A DNA stretch of 64,000 nucleotides. Source: DATHAP01 sp963762865. Lineage in GTDB: Bacteria > Actinomycetota > Actinomycetes > JACCUZ01. Under the pieces are notes generated by a model, which made no database searches, was not told where the DNA came from, and worked only from the letters and a program-made list of their open reading frames with translations. The position numbers were made by a program, and so were the translations under genes. Location of the stretch: contig CAVXNC010000021.1 in the NCBI GenBank assembly GCA_963762865.1, forward strand, positions 394,112-458,111, written 5' to 3'. Each line of letters starts with the position of its first letter. Position 1 is the first letter of the stretch. Shown here piece by piece: positions 26,229 through 36,021 of the stretch.

Positions 26229-26397
26229 GGTCAGATCACCTTCCGTCGCAGTTCTTGCCGTGGGGGCAGCGACGAAACCTTTCCGTCTGACGAGTATCGG
26301 TCGACCGCGCCTCGGTCTTGACGCAGCCGCGCAGGACGCGTGACCGGACTCACGCCGGTGTCCGGCCGCGCGGGGCAGGTCTGACACGATCGGCAAC

Positions 26398-27858
26398 ATG
26401 GCGACCCAGCCCAGCATCTCCTACTCGATCACGGTCCGACTCGAGGTGCCGGCCCGCGGCAACGCGGTCAGCCAGCTCACCCACGCGGTCGAGGAGGCCG
26501 GCGGCGTGGTCACGGCGCTGGACGTGACGGGCTCAGGCACCGAAGCCCTCCGGATCGATGTCACCTGCGCGGCCAGCGACACCGCGCACGCCCAGCGGCT
26601 CACCGAGGCACTGGCCTCGGTCGACGGCGTGTCCATCGGCAAGGTGTCCGACAGGACCTTCCTTGTGCACCTCGGCGGGAAGATCGAGATCCAGCCCAAG
26701 GTCCCCATCCGCAACCGCGACGACCTGTCGATGATCTACACCCCCGGCGTTGCCCGGGTCTGCCTCGCACTGGTGGAGAACCCGGACGACGCGCGACGGC
26801 TGACCATCAAGCGCAACACCGTCGCCGTCGTGACCGACGGCTCGGCGGTGCTCGGACTGGGCAACATCGGCGCGATCCCGGCGCTGCCCGTCATGGAGGG
26901 CAAGGCTGCGCTCTTCAAGCGCTTTGCCGGGATCGACGCCTTCCCGATCTGTCTCGACACCCAGGACGCCGACGAGATCGTGCGGGCGGTCGAGCTGATC
27001 GCGCCGGTGTTCGCCGGCATCAACCTCGAGGACATCTCGGCGCCGAGGTGCTTCGAGATCGAGCAGCGGCTGCGCGACAAGCTCGACATCCCGGTCTTCC
27101 ACGACGACCAGCACGGGACCGCCATCGTGGTGCTGGCTGCGCTGTTCAACGCCCTCAAGGTGGTCGACAAGCGCCTCGAGGACGTCCGCATCGTGATGTC
27201 GGGGGCCGGCGCGGCGGGAATGGCGATCCTGACGGTGCTGCTGGCGGCCGGCGCCCGCCATGTCGTCGCCGCCGACAAGGACGGCGTCATCCATCGCGAC
27301 CGGCCGGGCCTGTCGCCGGAGCTGGTCCCGGTCGCCGAGCGGACCAACGTCGACGGAGTGACCGGTGACCTTCGCCATGCCCTCGCCGGTGCCGACGTGT
27401 TCATCGGGGTCTCGGCTCCCAACCTGCTGACCGGTGACGACGTGGCGACCATGGCCGAGGGGTCGATCGTCTTCGCCATGGCCAACCCGGTCCCGGAGAT
27501 CGACCCGCTGGTGGCCGCCGAGCACGCCGCGGTCGTCGCCACCGGGCGAAGCGACTTCGCGAACCAGATCAACAACGTCCTCGCCTTCCCCGGCGTCTTC
27601 CGGGGGCTGCTCGACGCGCAGAGCCACTCCATCAGCATCGAGATGCTCATCGCCGCGGCGCACGCACTTGCCGCCGTGGTGGCTGACGACGAGCTCAACG
27701 CCTCCTACATCGTGCCCAGTGTCTTCCACCCCGACGTGGCCACCACTGTGGCGGCGGCCGTGAGCGCCGCGGTCCGGGCGACCGGCTCGTCGGTCCTCGG
27801 CGACGACGCGTCGGCCGAGGCATCGAGGGCTCTGGAGGACGAGCCCGGGATGCCGTGA
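26398..27858 (+). CDS. NAD(P)-dependent malic enzyme with N-terminal ACT domain
   Basis: The enzyme decarboxylates malate to pyruvate with reduction of NAD(P). Residues 1-85 form an ACT regulatory domain (YSITVRLEVPARGNAVSQLTHAVEEAGG). The catalytic part has IYTPGVARVC, VTDGSAVLGLGNIGAIPALPVMEGKAALFK, the metal-binding VFHDDQHGTA and a Rossmann motif MSGAGAAGMAI. The 486-residue length fits the bacterial MaeB-short type. The ACT domain suggests control by an amino acid. Confidence 0.92.
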   Translation: MATQPSISYSITVRLEVPARGNAVSQLTHAVEEAGGVVTALDVTGSGTEALRIDVTCAASDTAHAQRLTEALASVDGVSIGKVSDRTFLVHLGGKIEIQPKVPIRNRDDLSMIYTPGVARVCLALVENPDDARRLTIKRNTVAVVTDGSAVLGLGNIGAIPALPVMEGKAALFKRFAGIDAFPICLDTQDADEIVRAVELIAPVFAGINLEDISAPRCFEIEQRLRDKLDIPVFHDDQHGTAIVVLAALFNALKVVDKRLEDVRIVMSGAGAAGMAILTVLLAAGARHVVAADKDGVIHRDRPGLSPELVPVAERTNVDGVTGDLRHALAGADVFIGVSAPNLLTGDDVATMAEGSIVFAMANPVPEIDPLVAAEHAAVVATGRSDFANQINNVLAFPGVFRGLLDAQSHSISIEMLIAAAHALAAVVADDELNASYIVPSVFHPDVATTVAAAVSAAVRATGSSVLGDDASAEASRALEDEPGMP

Positions 27859-28259
27859 CCGGTCGGCGCCGGGACCAGCTCCTCCTCGCACTCGTCGTCG
27901 TCGGGCACCTCCTCGTCCTCTACTGGCCGCGGGCCGCCGGCCAGGCCGGCATCCCCCACCTGGACAAGGCCGTGCACGCGCTGATCTTCGGCGCGGTGCT
28001 GTGGGCCGGTCGCCGGGCCGGGGTGCCGGACCGGGTGCTGGTGCCGGCGCTCGTGGCACACGCCTTCCTGAGCGAGGGCTTGCAGGCCTGGCTGCTGCCC
28101 GGGCGCAGCGGCGACCTCTCCGACGTGTTCGCCGACGTCATCGGGATCGCCGTCGTCGCCATCGCCGGTGGGTGGCGGGCAGGGCGCGGATCCGGCCGCG
28201 AGCGGGCATCATGGCGGGATGAGCGCGCAGGATCCGGGGGCGCCGCCGGCGAGCCATGA
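27855..28259 (+). CDS. VanZ-like membrane protein
   Basis: The 134-residue protein has three or four membrane helices and VanZ-type motifs: PHLDKAVHALIFGAVLW near the start and SEGLQAWLLPGRSGDLSDVFADVIGI later. The GTG start overlaps the malic-enzyme stop (GTGA), and its 3' end overlaps the YqgE gene by 41 bases. VanZ-like proteins confer low-level teicoplanin tolerance in enterococci, but their role here is unknown. Confidence 0.8.
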   Translation: MTGRRRDQLLLALVVVGHLLVLYWPRAAGQAGIPHLDKAVHALIFGAVLWAGRRAGVPDRVLVPALVAHAFLSEGLQAWLLPGRSGDLSDVFADVIGIAVVAIAGGWRAGRGSGRERASWRDERAGSGGAAGEP

Positions 28260-28824
28260 GCTCACCGGGCGGCTGCTGGTCGCGACTCCGGAGCTCGGCG
28301 AGGGCCCGTTCGAGCGCAGTGTCGTGCTCGTGCTGGACCACGACGAGGCGGGTGCGCTCGGCGTCGTCATCAACCGGCCCACCGAGGTCGAGGTCGCCGA
28401 GGTGCTGCCGGCATGGCAACCGTTGGCGAGCGACCCAGGAGTCCTCTTCCAGGGCGGGCCGGTGGCCCTCGACTCGGCGCTCGGCCTGGCCCTGCTGCCC
28501 CCGACGTCGACCGACGAGGAGCCTCTCGGCTGGCGGCGCGTCGTGGGGCGGCTCGGCCTGGTCGACCTGGACACGCCCCCCGAGGTCCTGGCAGCCGAGC
28601 TGACCCGGCTGCGCATCTTCGCGGGCTACGCCGGCTGGGCCGGGGGACAGCTCGAGGACGAGCTCGCCGAAGGTGCGTGGTACGTCGTGCCTGCGACGGC
28701 GGACGGCGCCTTCGCCGACGCCTTCAGCACAGCCCCTGACACGCTGTGGCGGGCTGTCCTGCGCCGGCAGGGAGGGGACCTCGCGATGGTCTCGACCTAC
28801 CTCGCCGACCCGTCGCTGAACTGA
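28219..28824 (+). CDS. YqgE/AlgH family protein
   Basis: The 201-residue protein has the UPF0301 pattern LTGRLLVATPELGEGPFERSVVLVLDHDEAGALGVVINRP, then VLFQGGPVALD and FAGYAGWAGGQLEDELAEGAWYV. The molecular function of this widespread family is unclear; it has been linked to alginate regulation. The ATG at 28219 was preferred as it begins just before the conserved domain. Confidence 0.92.
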   Translation: MSAQDPGAPPASHELTGRLLVATPELGEGPFERSVVLVLDHDEAGALGVVINRPTEVEVAEVLPAWQPLASDPGVLFQGGPVALDSALGLALLPPTSTDEEPLGWRRVVGRLGLVDLDTPPEVLAAELTRLRIFAGYAGWAGGQLEDELAEGAWYVVPATADGAFADAFSTAPDTLWRAVLRRQGGDLAMVSTYLADPSLN

Positions 28825-28861
28825 ACGCCGGCCGGCCAGGGGCGTTGCCTAGACTGGGCGC

Positions 28862-29158
28862 ATGACGGAGCAGCCCGGCGACGGTGGGACGGTGCTCGAG
28901 GCGATCGAGGAGACCACTCCGCTCACCTCGAACGACAACGGCGACCACGAGCGCTTCGCGCACTACGTGAAGAAGGAGAAGATCCTCGAGTCGGCGCTGT
29001 CCGGTGACCCCGTCGTGGCGCTCTGCGGCAAGGTGTGGATCCCAGGTCGGGACCCGGGGCGCTTCCCGGTCTGCCCGACCTGCAAGGAGATCCTCAACCA
29101 GCTCCCGCCGGGAGACGACGGCGACGGTGCGGGTGGACCGGGCGGCGCGGGCGGCTAG
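28862..29158 (+). CDS. DUF3039 family protein
   Basis: The 98-residue protein matches the actinobacterial DUF3039 pattern: HERFAHYVKKEKILESAL, then VVALCGKVWIPGRDPGRFPVCPTCKEIL. One cysteine in ALCGK and two in CPTC could bind zinc. The Gly/Asp-rich tail is disordered. Function unknown. It converges on the glyoxalase gene with a four-base overlap. Confidence 0.88.
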   Translation: MTEQPGDGGTVLEAIEETTPLTSNDNGDHERFAHYVKKEKILESALSGDPVVALCGKVWIPGRDPGRFPVCPTCKEILNQLPPGDDGDGAGGPGGAGG

Positions 29159-29664
29159 AGGACCTTGCTGCCGTACATCTCGCCCAGCGGGTCGGCGAGC
29201 AGCTCGAGCCGGGCCCCGTCGGGGTCGCGGAAGTAGATCGAGACCTTGCTCTCCAGCTGGTACTCCACGCCCGCGTCGTCGAGCTTGGCGCGCAGGTGCG
29301 CCCACCGGTCCGGGGTGACCGAGATGGCGATGTGGTGCAGGCCGCCGAGGACCTCGGCGTAGGGACCGACGTCCAGACCCGGGAAGTCGAAGAAGGCCAG
29401 CAGGTTGCCGTTGCCGATGTCGAAGAAGAAGTGGTTGGAGCCGGGGTAGTCGCGGTTCTCGAAGATGTCGGTGAGCGGGAATTCCAGCAGCTCCTGGTAG
29501 AAGCGCACCGTCCGCTCCACGTCGGAGCAGACCACGGCGAAGTGGTGCAGACCGCGGGCCGACGACGGGGGCCGCTCACCGGCCGGACGGAGGTACGTCG
29601 CCCGGATCCGGTCGCGCTCCTGCTCGATCGCGGCACGGTCGCGCGCGTCCGGTGCGCCGGTCAT
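29155..29664 (-). CDS. VOC (glyoxalase/bleomycin-resistance) family protein
   Basis: The 169-residue vicinal-oxygen-chelate protein has two beta-alpha-beta-beta-beta modules. Candidate metal ligands are in RGLHHFAVVCSDVERTVRFYQELL, GLHHIAISV and the ARLELLADP glutamate, which suggests a type I extradiol dioxygenase or lyase-like enzyme. Its ATG overlaps the stop of the upstream molybdoenzyme gene (ATGA), so the two are coupled. Substrate unknown. Confidence 0.85.
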   Translation of the reverse strand: MTGAPDARDRAAIEQERDRIRATYLRPAGERPPSSARGLHHFAVVCSDVERTVRFYQELLEFPLTDIFENRDYPGSNHFFFDIGNGNLLAFFDFPGLDVGPYAEVLGGLHHIAISVTPDRWAHLRAKLDDAGVEYQLESKVSIYFRDPDGARLELLADPLGEMYGSKVL

Positions 29665-30800
29665 GGCTGGTCCCTCACGCCGGCGGGCAGGACGAGCACG
29701 TCGAGCTCCTGGGGAGTCGTGTTGGCGAAGCCGCCCCGGTTCCATGGCTGGATGGCGGACTGGGTGCGCCCCGTGGCGTCGGCGGCCCTGGCGCCGACGA
29801 CGTAGCGCCCCTCCACGGCCGTCCACGGGAGCGACCACGCGAGCCAGGCACGCGGGTCCGGCTGCGGTCCCAGCTCGGCCGCCTGCCAGGACCGGCCGCC
29901 GTCGAGGGTGACCTCGACGGACGTGACCGGGCCCCATCCCGACCAGGCGCGGCCCCGCAGCACGTGGTCGCCGACCCGCACGACCCGGCGGCGCGACAGG
30001 TAGTCGGGGAAGCCGGGCGGCTGCACGAGAGCACGGGGGGCGATGCGGGTCAGGCGCTCACCGACCTCCTTCGGGCTCTGCCGCAGCGAGTAGGCGCGCA
30101 TCTGGTACCCGTCGAACCGCTCGGCGACCACCTCGACCGAGCGGAGCCACTTGACCGAGGCCATGCCGTACCAGCCCGGCACGAGCAGCCGCAGGGGGTA
30201 CCCGTGCTGCGGCGGGAGGTCGATCCCGTTGCAGGCCCAGACGAGCATCACCTCGGGGTCGGTCGCCTCCTGGAGGGAGAGCGAGCGCTGGTAGTCCTGC
30301 TCGGTGCCCTTCTCGACGCCGTGGTCGGCGCCGGTGAACACGACGTCGACCGCGGCGTCGAGCGGGCCGGCGTCGGCGAGGACGGCTGCCAGCGGGGTGC
30401 CGGTCCAGGTCATGGTGCCGACCGCCTCGTGCAGCCAGGGCTGGCTGACCGGCCGCGGCGTCATGCGGGCCCGGCCGTTGCCCGCGCACTCCATGGTGAC
30501 CGTGCGCGAGACCTCGGGGCGCGACCGGAGCTCGGCCATCGACAGCGACATCGGGCGCTCGACCAGCCCGCCCACCGCGAGCTGCCAGCTCGCGCCGTCG
30601 CCGGCGGGGATGTCGTAGTGCGTGAGCAGGTAGTGCGCGCCGATCGGCGTCACGTCGTGGCGCAGCAGCTCGAGGGGCATGCCGTGGTTGCGGGCGGCCA
30701 GGCCTGTCTCGTCGAGCCCGATCCCCTCACCTTCCTCGGCGACCCGCGAGGGCGGGCTGATCTCGGCCAGGTCGGGTCGGGGCACCTCGGTCGTGGTCAC
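29661..30800 (-). CDS. Sulfite oxidase-like molybdopterin oxidoreductase
   Basis: The 379-residue protein is a molybdenum enzyme of the sulfite-oxidase fold. The molybdenum-ligating cysteine is in TVTMECAGNGRA, and ACNGIDLPPQHGYPLRLLVPGWYGM is the family's cofactor region. The C-terminus is the dimerisation (Mo-co) domain (SVEVTLDGGRSWQAAEL, WSLPWTAVEGRYVVGARA). No Tat signal or haem domain is seen, so it may be cytoplasmic. GTG at 30800 was chosen; a GTG at 30860 would overlap the divergent transporter start. Confidence 0.88.
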   Translation of the reverse strand: MTTTEVPRPDLAEISPPSRVAEEGEGIGLDETGLAARNHGMPLELLRHDVTPIGAHYLLTHYDIPAGDGASWQLAVGGLVERPMSLSMAELRSRPEVSRTVTMECAGNGRARMTPRPVSQPWLHEAVGTMTWTGTPLAAVLADAGPLDAAVDVVFTGADHGVEKGTEQDYQRSLSLQEATDPEVMLVWACNGIDLPPQHGYPLRLLVPGWYGMASVKWLRSVEVVAERFDGYQMRAYSLRQSPKEVGERLTRIAPRALVQPPGFPDYLSRRRVVRVGDHVLRGRAWSGWGPVTSVEVTLDGGRSWQAAELGPQPDPRAWLAWSLPWTAVEGRYVVGARAADATGRTQSAIQPWNRGGFANTTPQELDVLVLPAGVRDQP

Positions 30801-30839
30801 GGTCAAGGTGTAGTGGGCCGGACACGTCGACGGCAAGGC

Positions 30840-32294
30840 ATGATCGGCGGCGTGACGCACGAGCCCGCCGCGGCCGCCGTCCCGGCGACCGGCAGTCCCG
30901 AGCTGCGGCTCTTCGCGCCGGAGTACCGCGCGCTGGTCGTCGGGGTGGTCGGCGTCGTCGTGGCGGTGGCGTTCGAGGCGATCGCGGTCGCGACCGCGAT
31001 GCCGGTCGCGGCTCGCGAGCTCGACGGGCTGCGCTTCTACGGCTTGGCCTTCTCGGTGTTCCTGACCGCGAGCCTGCTCGGCATGGTCGTCGCCGGCGAC
31101 GTGTGCGACCGTCGCGGCCCGGTCCGGCCTTTCGTGGCGGCGGCCGTCACCTTCGCGCTAGGCCTGCTGCTCGCCGGGCTGGCGACCGAGATGTGGGTCC
31201 TGGTGGTGGCACGGGCGGTCCAGGGCTTCGGCGGTGGGCTCAACATCGTCGCGATCTACGTCGTCGTGGGGCGTGCCTTCCCGGCGGCACTGCGCCCGCG
31301 GGTCTTCTCGGCCACGTCGAGCGGCTGGATCCTGCCGTCCATCGTGGGACCGCCGGTGGCCGGGCTGCTGGCCGACCATGCGTCGTGGCGCTGGGTCTTC
31401 CTCGGCGTGCTCCCGCTGCTGGCCGGGGCGGCTCTGCTGGTCGGTCCCCACCTGCGGGGCCTGGACGGGCCGGTGGTCAACGGCGACGACGCCAGCGAGC
31501 CGCACACGATGCCCCGCCGAAGCCGGGTGCCCGCGGCGGTCGTCGCCGCCGTCGGAGCGGGGCTCCTGCAGTACGGCGGCCAGGCGCTGACCGGTCAGCT
31601 CGCCCTGGCCGTGCCCTCGATCGTCATCGGTGTCGGCCTGCTGGCCTACGGGGTGCCGCGGCTGTTGCCGCCCGGTGCCTTCCGGCTCGGCCGCGGGCTG
31701 CCGACCGTCGTCGTGATGCGCGGTGTCATGGCGGGCGCGTTCTTCGGCACCGAGTCCTTCATCCCCCTGATGCTGGTGGAGCAGCGATCGGTCGCGACGA
31801 CGCTGGCCGGGCTCTCTCTCACCGGAGCCGCGCTGACCTGGTCGCTCGGCGCCTGGCTCCAGGGCCGCCCCGACCTGCGGACGCCGCGATGGGTCCTGCT
31901 GACCGTCGGCTTCCTGCTCGTGCTCGCCGGCATCGGGCTGGTGGCCCTCACCGTCACCGGCACCGTCCCGGTCGTCATGACGGCGATCGGCTGGACGATC
32001 GCCGGTCTCGGCATGGGTCTGGGGCTGACGTCGTTGAGTGTCCTGGTGCTCGAGCTCTCCGCACCCCACCAGCAGGGTGCCAACTCGTCGTCGCTGCAGG
32101 TCAGCGATGCGCTCGGATCGATCGTGCTGATCGGCGTGGCAGGCGCCATCTTCGCCGGCTACGCCGCAGGGGTGGCCGACACCCGTGACGTGGGTTCGGC
32201 CCCGTACCTGCTGATCGACCTGGTGATGGCAGCCGTCTGCGTCGCGGGGGCCCTGGCAGCGCACCGGGTGGTGCCCGCAGACGACACGCACTAG
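30840..32294 (+). CDS. MFS transporter, 14-helix type
   Basis: The 484-residue protein is a major facilitator permease with early helices VVGVVGVVVAVAFEAIAVATAMPVAA, motif A-like GDVCDRRGPVRPF and WILPSIVGPPVAGLLADHASWRWVFLG. It resembles DHA2-like exporters more than sugar importers. A GTG at 30852 is an alternative start. It is divergent from the sulfite-oxidase-like gene. Substrate unknown. Confidence 0.85.
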   Translation: MIGGVTHEPAAAAVPATGSPELRLFAPEYRALVVGVVGVVVAVAFEAIAVATAMPVAARELDGLRFYGLAFSVFLTASLLGMVVAGDVCDRRGPVRPFVAAAVTFALGLLLAGLATEMWVLVVARAVQGFGGGLNIVAIYVVVGRAFPAALRPRVFSATSSGWILPSIVGPPVAGLLADHASWRWVFLGVLPLLAGAALLVGPHLRGLDGPVVNGDDASEPHTMPRRSRVPAAVVAAVGAGLLQYGGQALTGQLALAVPSIVIGVGLLAYGVPRLLPPGAFRLGRGLPTVVVMRGVMAGAFFGTESFIPLMLVEQRSVATTLAGLSLTGAALTWSLGAWLQGRPDLRTPRWVLLTVGFLLVLAGIGLVALTVTGTVPVVMTAIGWTIAGLGMGLGLTSLSVLVLELSAPHQQGANSSSLQVSDALGSIVLIGVAGAIFAGYAAGVADTRDVGSAPYLLIDLVMAAVCVAGALAAHRVVPADDTH

Positions 32295-32371
32295 CACGGT
32301 GGAGCCGGTTCACCGAGCTTCACCCTGGGTGGGCATGTCGTCCCTCGCCCCCGGTTAGCCTCGCCGGACCG

Positions 32372-34180
32372 ATGAGTACCAGTGCCGCCTCCCACCTGTC
32401 CCCAGCCTTCCCGATGCGTGCCCCGTGGGGCACCGCCAGCGCCCTCCGGGCCTGGCAGCAGGAAGCCGTCGACGCGTACCTGTCCCGCACCGGGCTCGAT
32501 GCGCGTGACTTCCTCGCCGTGGCCACGCCGGGTGCCGGCAAGACGACGTTCGCCCTGCGGGTCGCCAGCGAGCTCATGGCGCGCAAGCTGATCGACGCGG
32601 TCACGGTGGTGGCGCCCACCGAGCACCTCAAGCACCAGTGGGCCGATGCCGCGAGCCGGGTCGGCATCTCGCTCGACCCGACCTTCCGCAATGCCCAGGG
32701 CGCCGTCTCCAGCGACTACACCGGCGTGGCCGTGACCTACGCGCAGGTCGCAGCCCACCCGGTCCTGCACCGGCGTCGGACCGAGAACCGGCGGACGCTC
32801 GTGGTGCTCGACGAGGTGCACCACGGCGGCGACGCCCTGTCGTGGGGCGAGGCCGTGCGGGAGGCCTTCGAGCCGGCGGTCCGGCGGCTCGCCCTGACCG
32901 GGACGCCGTTCCGCTCGGACACCAGTGCGATCCCGTTCGTCACCTACGCGGCAGGACGGGACGGGGTCCGCCGCTCGGCGGCCGACTACTCCTACGGCTA
33001 CGGGCGCGCACTGACCGACGGCGTCGTACGGCCGGTCATCTTCCTGTCCTACTCGGGACAGCTGCGCTGGCGGACCCGCGCCGGTGACGAGCTCAGCGCG
33101 ACGCTCGGCGAGCCGCTGACGAAGGATGCGACCGCAGCGGCCTGGCGAACGGCACTGGACCCGCACGGCAACTGGATCCCGCAGGTGCTCGCGGCCGCGG
33201 ACCGTCGGCTCACCGAGGTGCGCAACGGCGTGCCAGACGCCGGTGGCCTGGTGATCGCGACCGACCACGTCTCGGCGCGTGCCTACGCCGCACAGCTGCG
33301 CCGCATCACCGGCGAGGCGCCGACGGTGGTGCTGTCGGACGAGGCCGGCGCCAGCGCACGCATCGAGGACTTCGCCGCATCGGACGACCGCTGGATGGTG
33401 GCGGTGCGGATGGTCTCCGAAGGCGTCGATGTGCCGCGGCTCGCGGTGGGGGTCTACGCGACCTCGACGGCGACCCCGTTGTTCTTCGCCCAGGCAGTGG
33501 GCCGCTTCGTGCGCGCCCGCCGACGCGGCGAGACCGCGTCCGTCTTCCTCCCCTCCGTCCCGCTGCTGCTGCAGCACGCAGGAGAGATGGAGGTCGAGCG
33601 GGACCACGCCCTCGACCGGCCTCCGTCGGGCGACGAGGAGGGCGACCTCTTCGCGCTGGAGGACGCGATGTTGGCCGCAGCCAACCGGGCAGCCACCGAG
33701 ACCGGGCTTGGCGAGGGGACCTTCGAGGCGCTCGAGGCGGAGGCGCACTTCGACCGGGTGCTCTTCGACGGCGGCGAGTTCGGCCCGGCCGACGGCTTCG
33801 CCGCGATGGGCTCGCAGGACGAGGCCGACTACCTGGGCCTACCCGGGTTGTTGGAGCCCGACCAGGTGGCGACGCTGCTGCGCGCCCGACAGAGCGAGCA
33901 GGCGGGCCGGTCGTCGCGGCGCACGAGGCCGACCAAGGCGACGTCGCCGACCGTGGCCGACGCCGCGAGATCGGCGGCGACCCACCGGGCCGTGCCTGCG
34001 CTGCGCAAGGAGCTCAACGGGCTGGTCGGCGCGTGGCACCACCGCACGGGCGTCCCGCACGGGGCCGTGCATGCCGAGCTGCGACAGGTGTGCGGCGGGC
34101 CGCCGGCCGCCCAGGCGACGGCCGAGCAGCTGCAGGCCCGCATCGACCAGCTCCGCACGTGGGCACTCCGGCGGCGCTGA
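32372..34180 (+). CDS. DEAD/DEAH-box (SF2) helicase
   Basis: The 602-residue protein has SF2 motifs: Walker A ATPGAGKTTFALR (about residue 53), motif Ia VVAPTEHLKHQW, motif II LDEVHH, motif III ALTGTPFRSD, and late motifs MVSEGVDVPRLAVGVYAT and QAVGRFVRARRRGE. It would use ATP to move along or remodel nucleic acid. The C-terminal 180 residues contain no recognised nuclease. No restriction or repair partner lies next to it. Confidence 0.9.
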   Translation: MSTSAASHLSPAFPMRAPWGTASALRAWQQEAVDAYLSRTGLDARDFLAVATPGAGKTTFALRVASELMARKLIDAVTVVAPTEHLKHQWADAASRVGISLDPTFRNAQGAVSSDYTGVAVTYAQVAAHPVLHRRRTENRRTLVVLDEVHHGGDALSWGEAVREAFEPAVRRLALTGTPFRSDTSAIPFVTYAAGRDGVRRSAADYSYGYGRALTDGVVRPVIFLSYSGQLRWRTRAGDELSATLGEPLTKDATAAAWRTALDPHGNWIPQVLAAADRRLTEVRNGVPDAGGLVIATDHVSARAYAAQLRRITGEAPTVVLSDEAGASARIEDFAASDDRWMVAVRMVSEGVDVPRLAVGVYATSTATPLFFAQAVGRFVRARRRGETASVFLPSVPLLLQHAGEMEVERDHALDRPPSGDEEGDLFALEDAMLAAANRAATETGLGEGTFEALEAEAHFDRVLFDGGEFGPADGFAAMGSQDEADYLGLPGLLEPDQVATLLRARQSEQAGRSSRRTRPTKATSPTVADAARSAATHRAVPALRKELNGLVGAWHHRTGVPHGAVHAELRQVCGGPPAAQATAEQLQARIDQLRTWALRRR

Positions 34181-34204
34181 CGGGCGCCGCGCGGGGCCGG
34201 AGGG

Positions 34205-34564
34205 TCAGGTCGGGTTCTTGGCGGCGCTGTGCGCGCTGGACGCCTCGTCGACCGTGTCGTAGATCGCGAAGGTCTGGTCCAGGCCGGTCAGCGCCAGGAT
34301 CTTTCGGACGGACCGGGACGGCCCGGCGACCCCGAAGGACCCACCGGCGAGGTCGGCGCGACGCTGGATCGCGAGCAGCACCTTGAGGCCGGTCGAGTCC
34401 ATGAACGTGACGTCGGTGAGGTCGAGAACCACGTGCGGCGACGTGTCGCGTACGGCGTCCAGGGCGTGGTCGCCGAGCTGAGAGGCAGTGTCCAGGTCGA
34501 CCTCGCCGCCGACAGTGACGACGGCCAGGTCGTCGACCTGGTGAGTGGACAGGACGAGATCCAT
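34205..34564 (-). CDS. STAS-domain anti-anti-sigma factor
   Basis: The 119-residue protein is an SpoIIAA/RsbV-like STAS domain. The phosphorylatable serine is in VTFMDSTGLKVLLAIQRRA. It binds an RsbW-type kinase when unphosphorylated and so frees a sigma factor. The RsbW-like ATPase and PP2C phosphatase at 21.9-24.1 kb are plausible partners although 10 kb away. The ATG at 34564 was chosen because the domain begins there. Confidence 0.92.
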   Translation of the reverse strand: MDLVLSTHQVDDLAVVTVGGEVDLDTASQLGDHALDAVRDTSPHVVLDLTDVTFMDSTGLKVLLAIQRRADLAGGSFGVAGPSRSVRKILALTGLDQTFAIYDTVDEASSAHSAAKNPT

Positions 34565-34700
34565 GAACGGGGTCCTTCGGTGGAGGGGACGTGGCCGGCC
34601 GTCGCTGGACCGTCCGACGGGGCTCATCCTAGGCACCTTCCGGACAGGCCGGGACGTACCAGGGGCCGTCCGATCGTCGGACCCTACGCCGTGTGATCGA

Positions 34701-35954
34701 TCACCAGCAGCCAGTGACCGTGGTCGCCAGCCGGTCCACAGCCCGGCGGGTCCGCAGCGTGGAGCCCACACGGTTGAGCAGGAACGAGAACGCCTTGAGC
34801 CGCCCGTCGGCGCCGCGGGCCAGGCCGCTGAGGGCGATGACGCCGCTCAGGGACCCGGTCTTGGCCTCGATGAGCCCGGCGGCGCACCGGGTCGGCGCGG
34901 TCACGTAGCGCAGGTAGTCAGGGGCCAGCGTGCCACTGACCCCGGCCACGGCCATCGAGCCGTGCTGCAACGAGGCGAGGTCGGGATGTGCCGGGTCGAA
35001 CGCGGTGCGCAGCACGGCGACCAGCTCGGTGGGGCGCAGCCGGTCGGCCCGGGAGAGCCCGCTGCCGTCGTACACCGAACCGGGCGCGAGGCTGATCCCG
35101 AGGCGCGCGAGCGCTGCGACCTGTGCCGCCGCCGACCCCGGCCAGGTCGGGCGGAAGCCGGTCCGCACCGCGACCATCCGGTGCAGCAGCTCGGCGACGT
35201 CGTTGTCGCTGGTGCGCAACATGGCGGCGACGGTGGTCGCGAGGTCGTCGCCGTGGACCTCGGCGAGCGGAGGCGCACCGGCGGTCGCCGTCACCCGGCT
35301 CACCGAGCGCCGCACGTCGAGACCCTTGCGTTCCAGGACCTGCGCGAACACCTGGCCGGCGTCGATCGTGGTGTCCCAGCGGCGGTGCTGGTCGACGACG
35401 AGCGCCCGGACGGGGGACACGTCCCGGGTGACGTAGGACGACTTCCAACCGCGCGCCAGGCTCGGCTTCGGCAGCAGGGAGTCGTCGACGTCGACACGCA
35501 CCCAGGTCAGTCCCGCGGCGCGTGCTGCCGCGACGGTCCGGGTGGCGAGGACCCGGAGGTCGGCCCTGGACAGCGACGGGTCACCGGCGCCGACGAGCAC
35601 CACGCGCCGTGCCGTCGACCCCTGAACGACTGTCGTGCGGAAGCGGAAGTCCGGCCCGAAGGACTCGAGCGCGTTGACCGCGGTCAGCAGCTTGACGTTG
35701 CTCGCGGGCAGCTGCCGCTCGCCGCGTTGGTGGCTCCAGATGGTCTGGCCGGTCCCGACGTCGGTGACGAGACCGGCGAGGTCCGGCCCGAGCCGTGAGT
35801 CGTGGGCGCGCGTGCCGAGCCGGTCGTTGACCGCCTGGTCGGTGGCCGACAGCGGGGCGGCCGCGGCGGAGGCGGCAGCCGCCGGCAGGACGGCGGCGGC
35901 AACCGCCAGGGACATGCCGATGGCGGCCGAACGAGCGGCCCGAGTCAGGTGCAC
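34701..35954 (-). CDS. dacB: D-alanyl-D-alanine carboxypeptidase/endopeptidase (PBP4/DacB type)
   Basis: The exported class C penicillin-binding protein trims or cleaves peptidoglycan cross-links. It has a signal peptide (about 30 residues, ending in ASA), the SxxK motif at Ser85-Lys88 (ASNVKLL), the SxN motif in SDNDVAELL and the KTG motif in EAKTGSLSG. The 417-residue length is typical of PBP4 homologues in actinobacteria. Confidence 0.93.
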   Translation of the reverse strand: MHLTRAARSAAIGMSLAVAAAVLPAAAASAAAAPLSATDQAVNDRLGTRAHDSRLGPDLAGLVTDVGTGQTIWSHQRGERQLPASNVKLLTAVNALESFGPDFRFRTTVVQGSTARRVVLVGAGDPSLSRADLRVLATRTVAAARAAGLTWVRVDVDDSLLPKPSLARGWKSSYVTRDVSPVRALVVDQHRRWDTTIDAGQVFAQVLERKGLDVRRSVSRVTATAGAPPLAEVHGDDLATTVAAMLRTSDNDVAELLHRMVAVRTGFRPTWPGSAAAQVAALARLGISLAPGSVYDGSGLSRADRLRPTELVAVLRTAFDPAHPDLASLQHGSMAVAGVSGTLAPDYLRYVTAPTRCAAGLIEAKTGSLSGVIALSGLARGADGRLKAFSFLLNRVGSTLRTRRAVDRLATTVTGCW

Positions 35955-36021
35955 CGTCCGATGGTGCCGTCCAGCAGCGCCGATCCAGCGGACGTTTGCG
36001 GCGATTTTGCCCGCGTCGCGT

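Noticed and set aside
29652..30839. Plus-strand extension of the MFS transporter to 880 residues
   Set aside because: The first 396 residues are antisense to the sulfite-oxidase-like gene and lack domain character.
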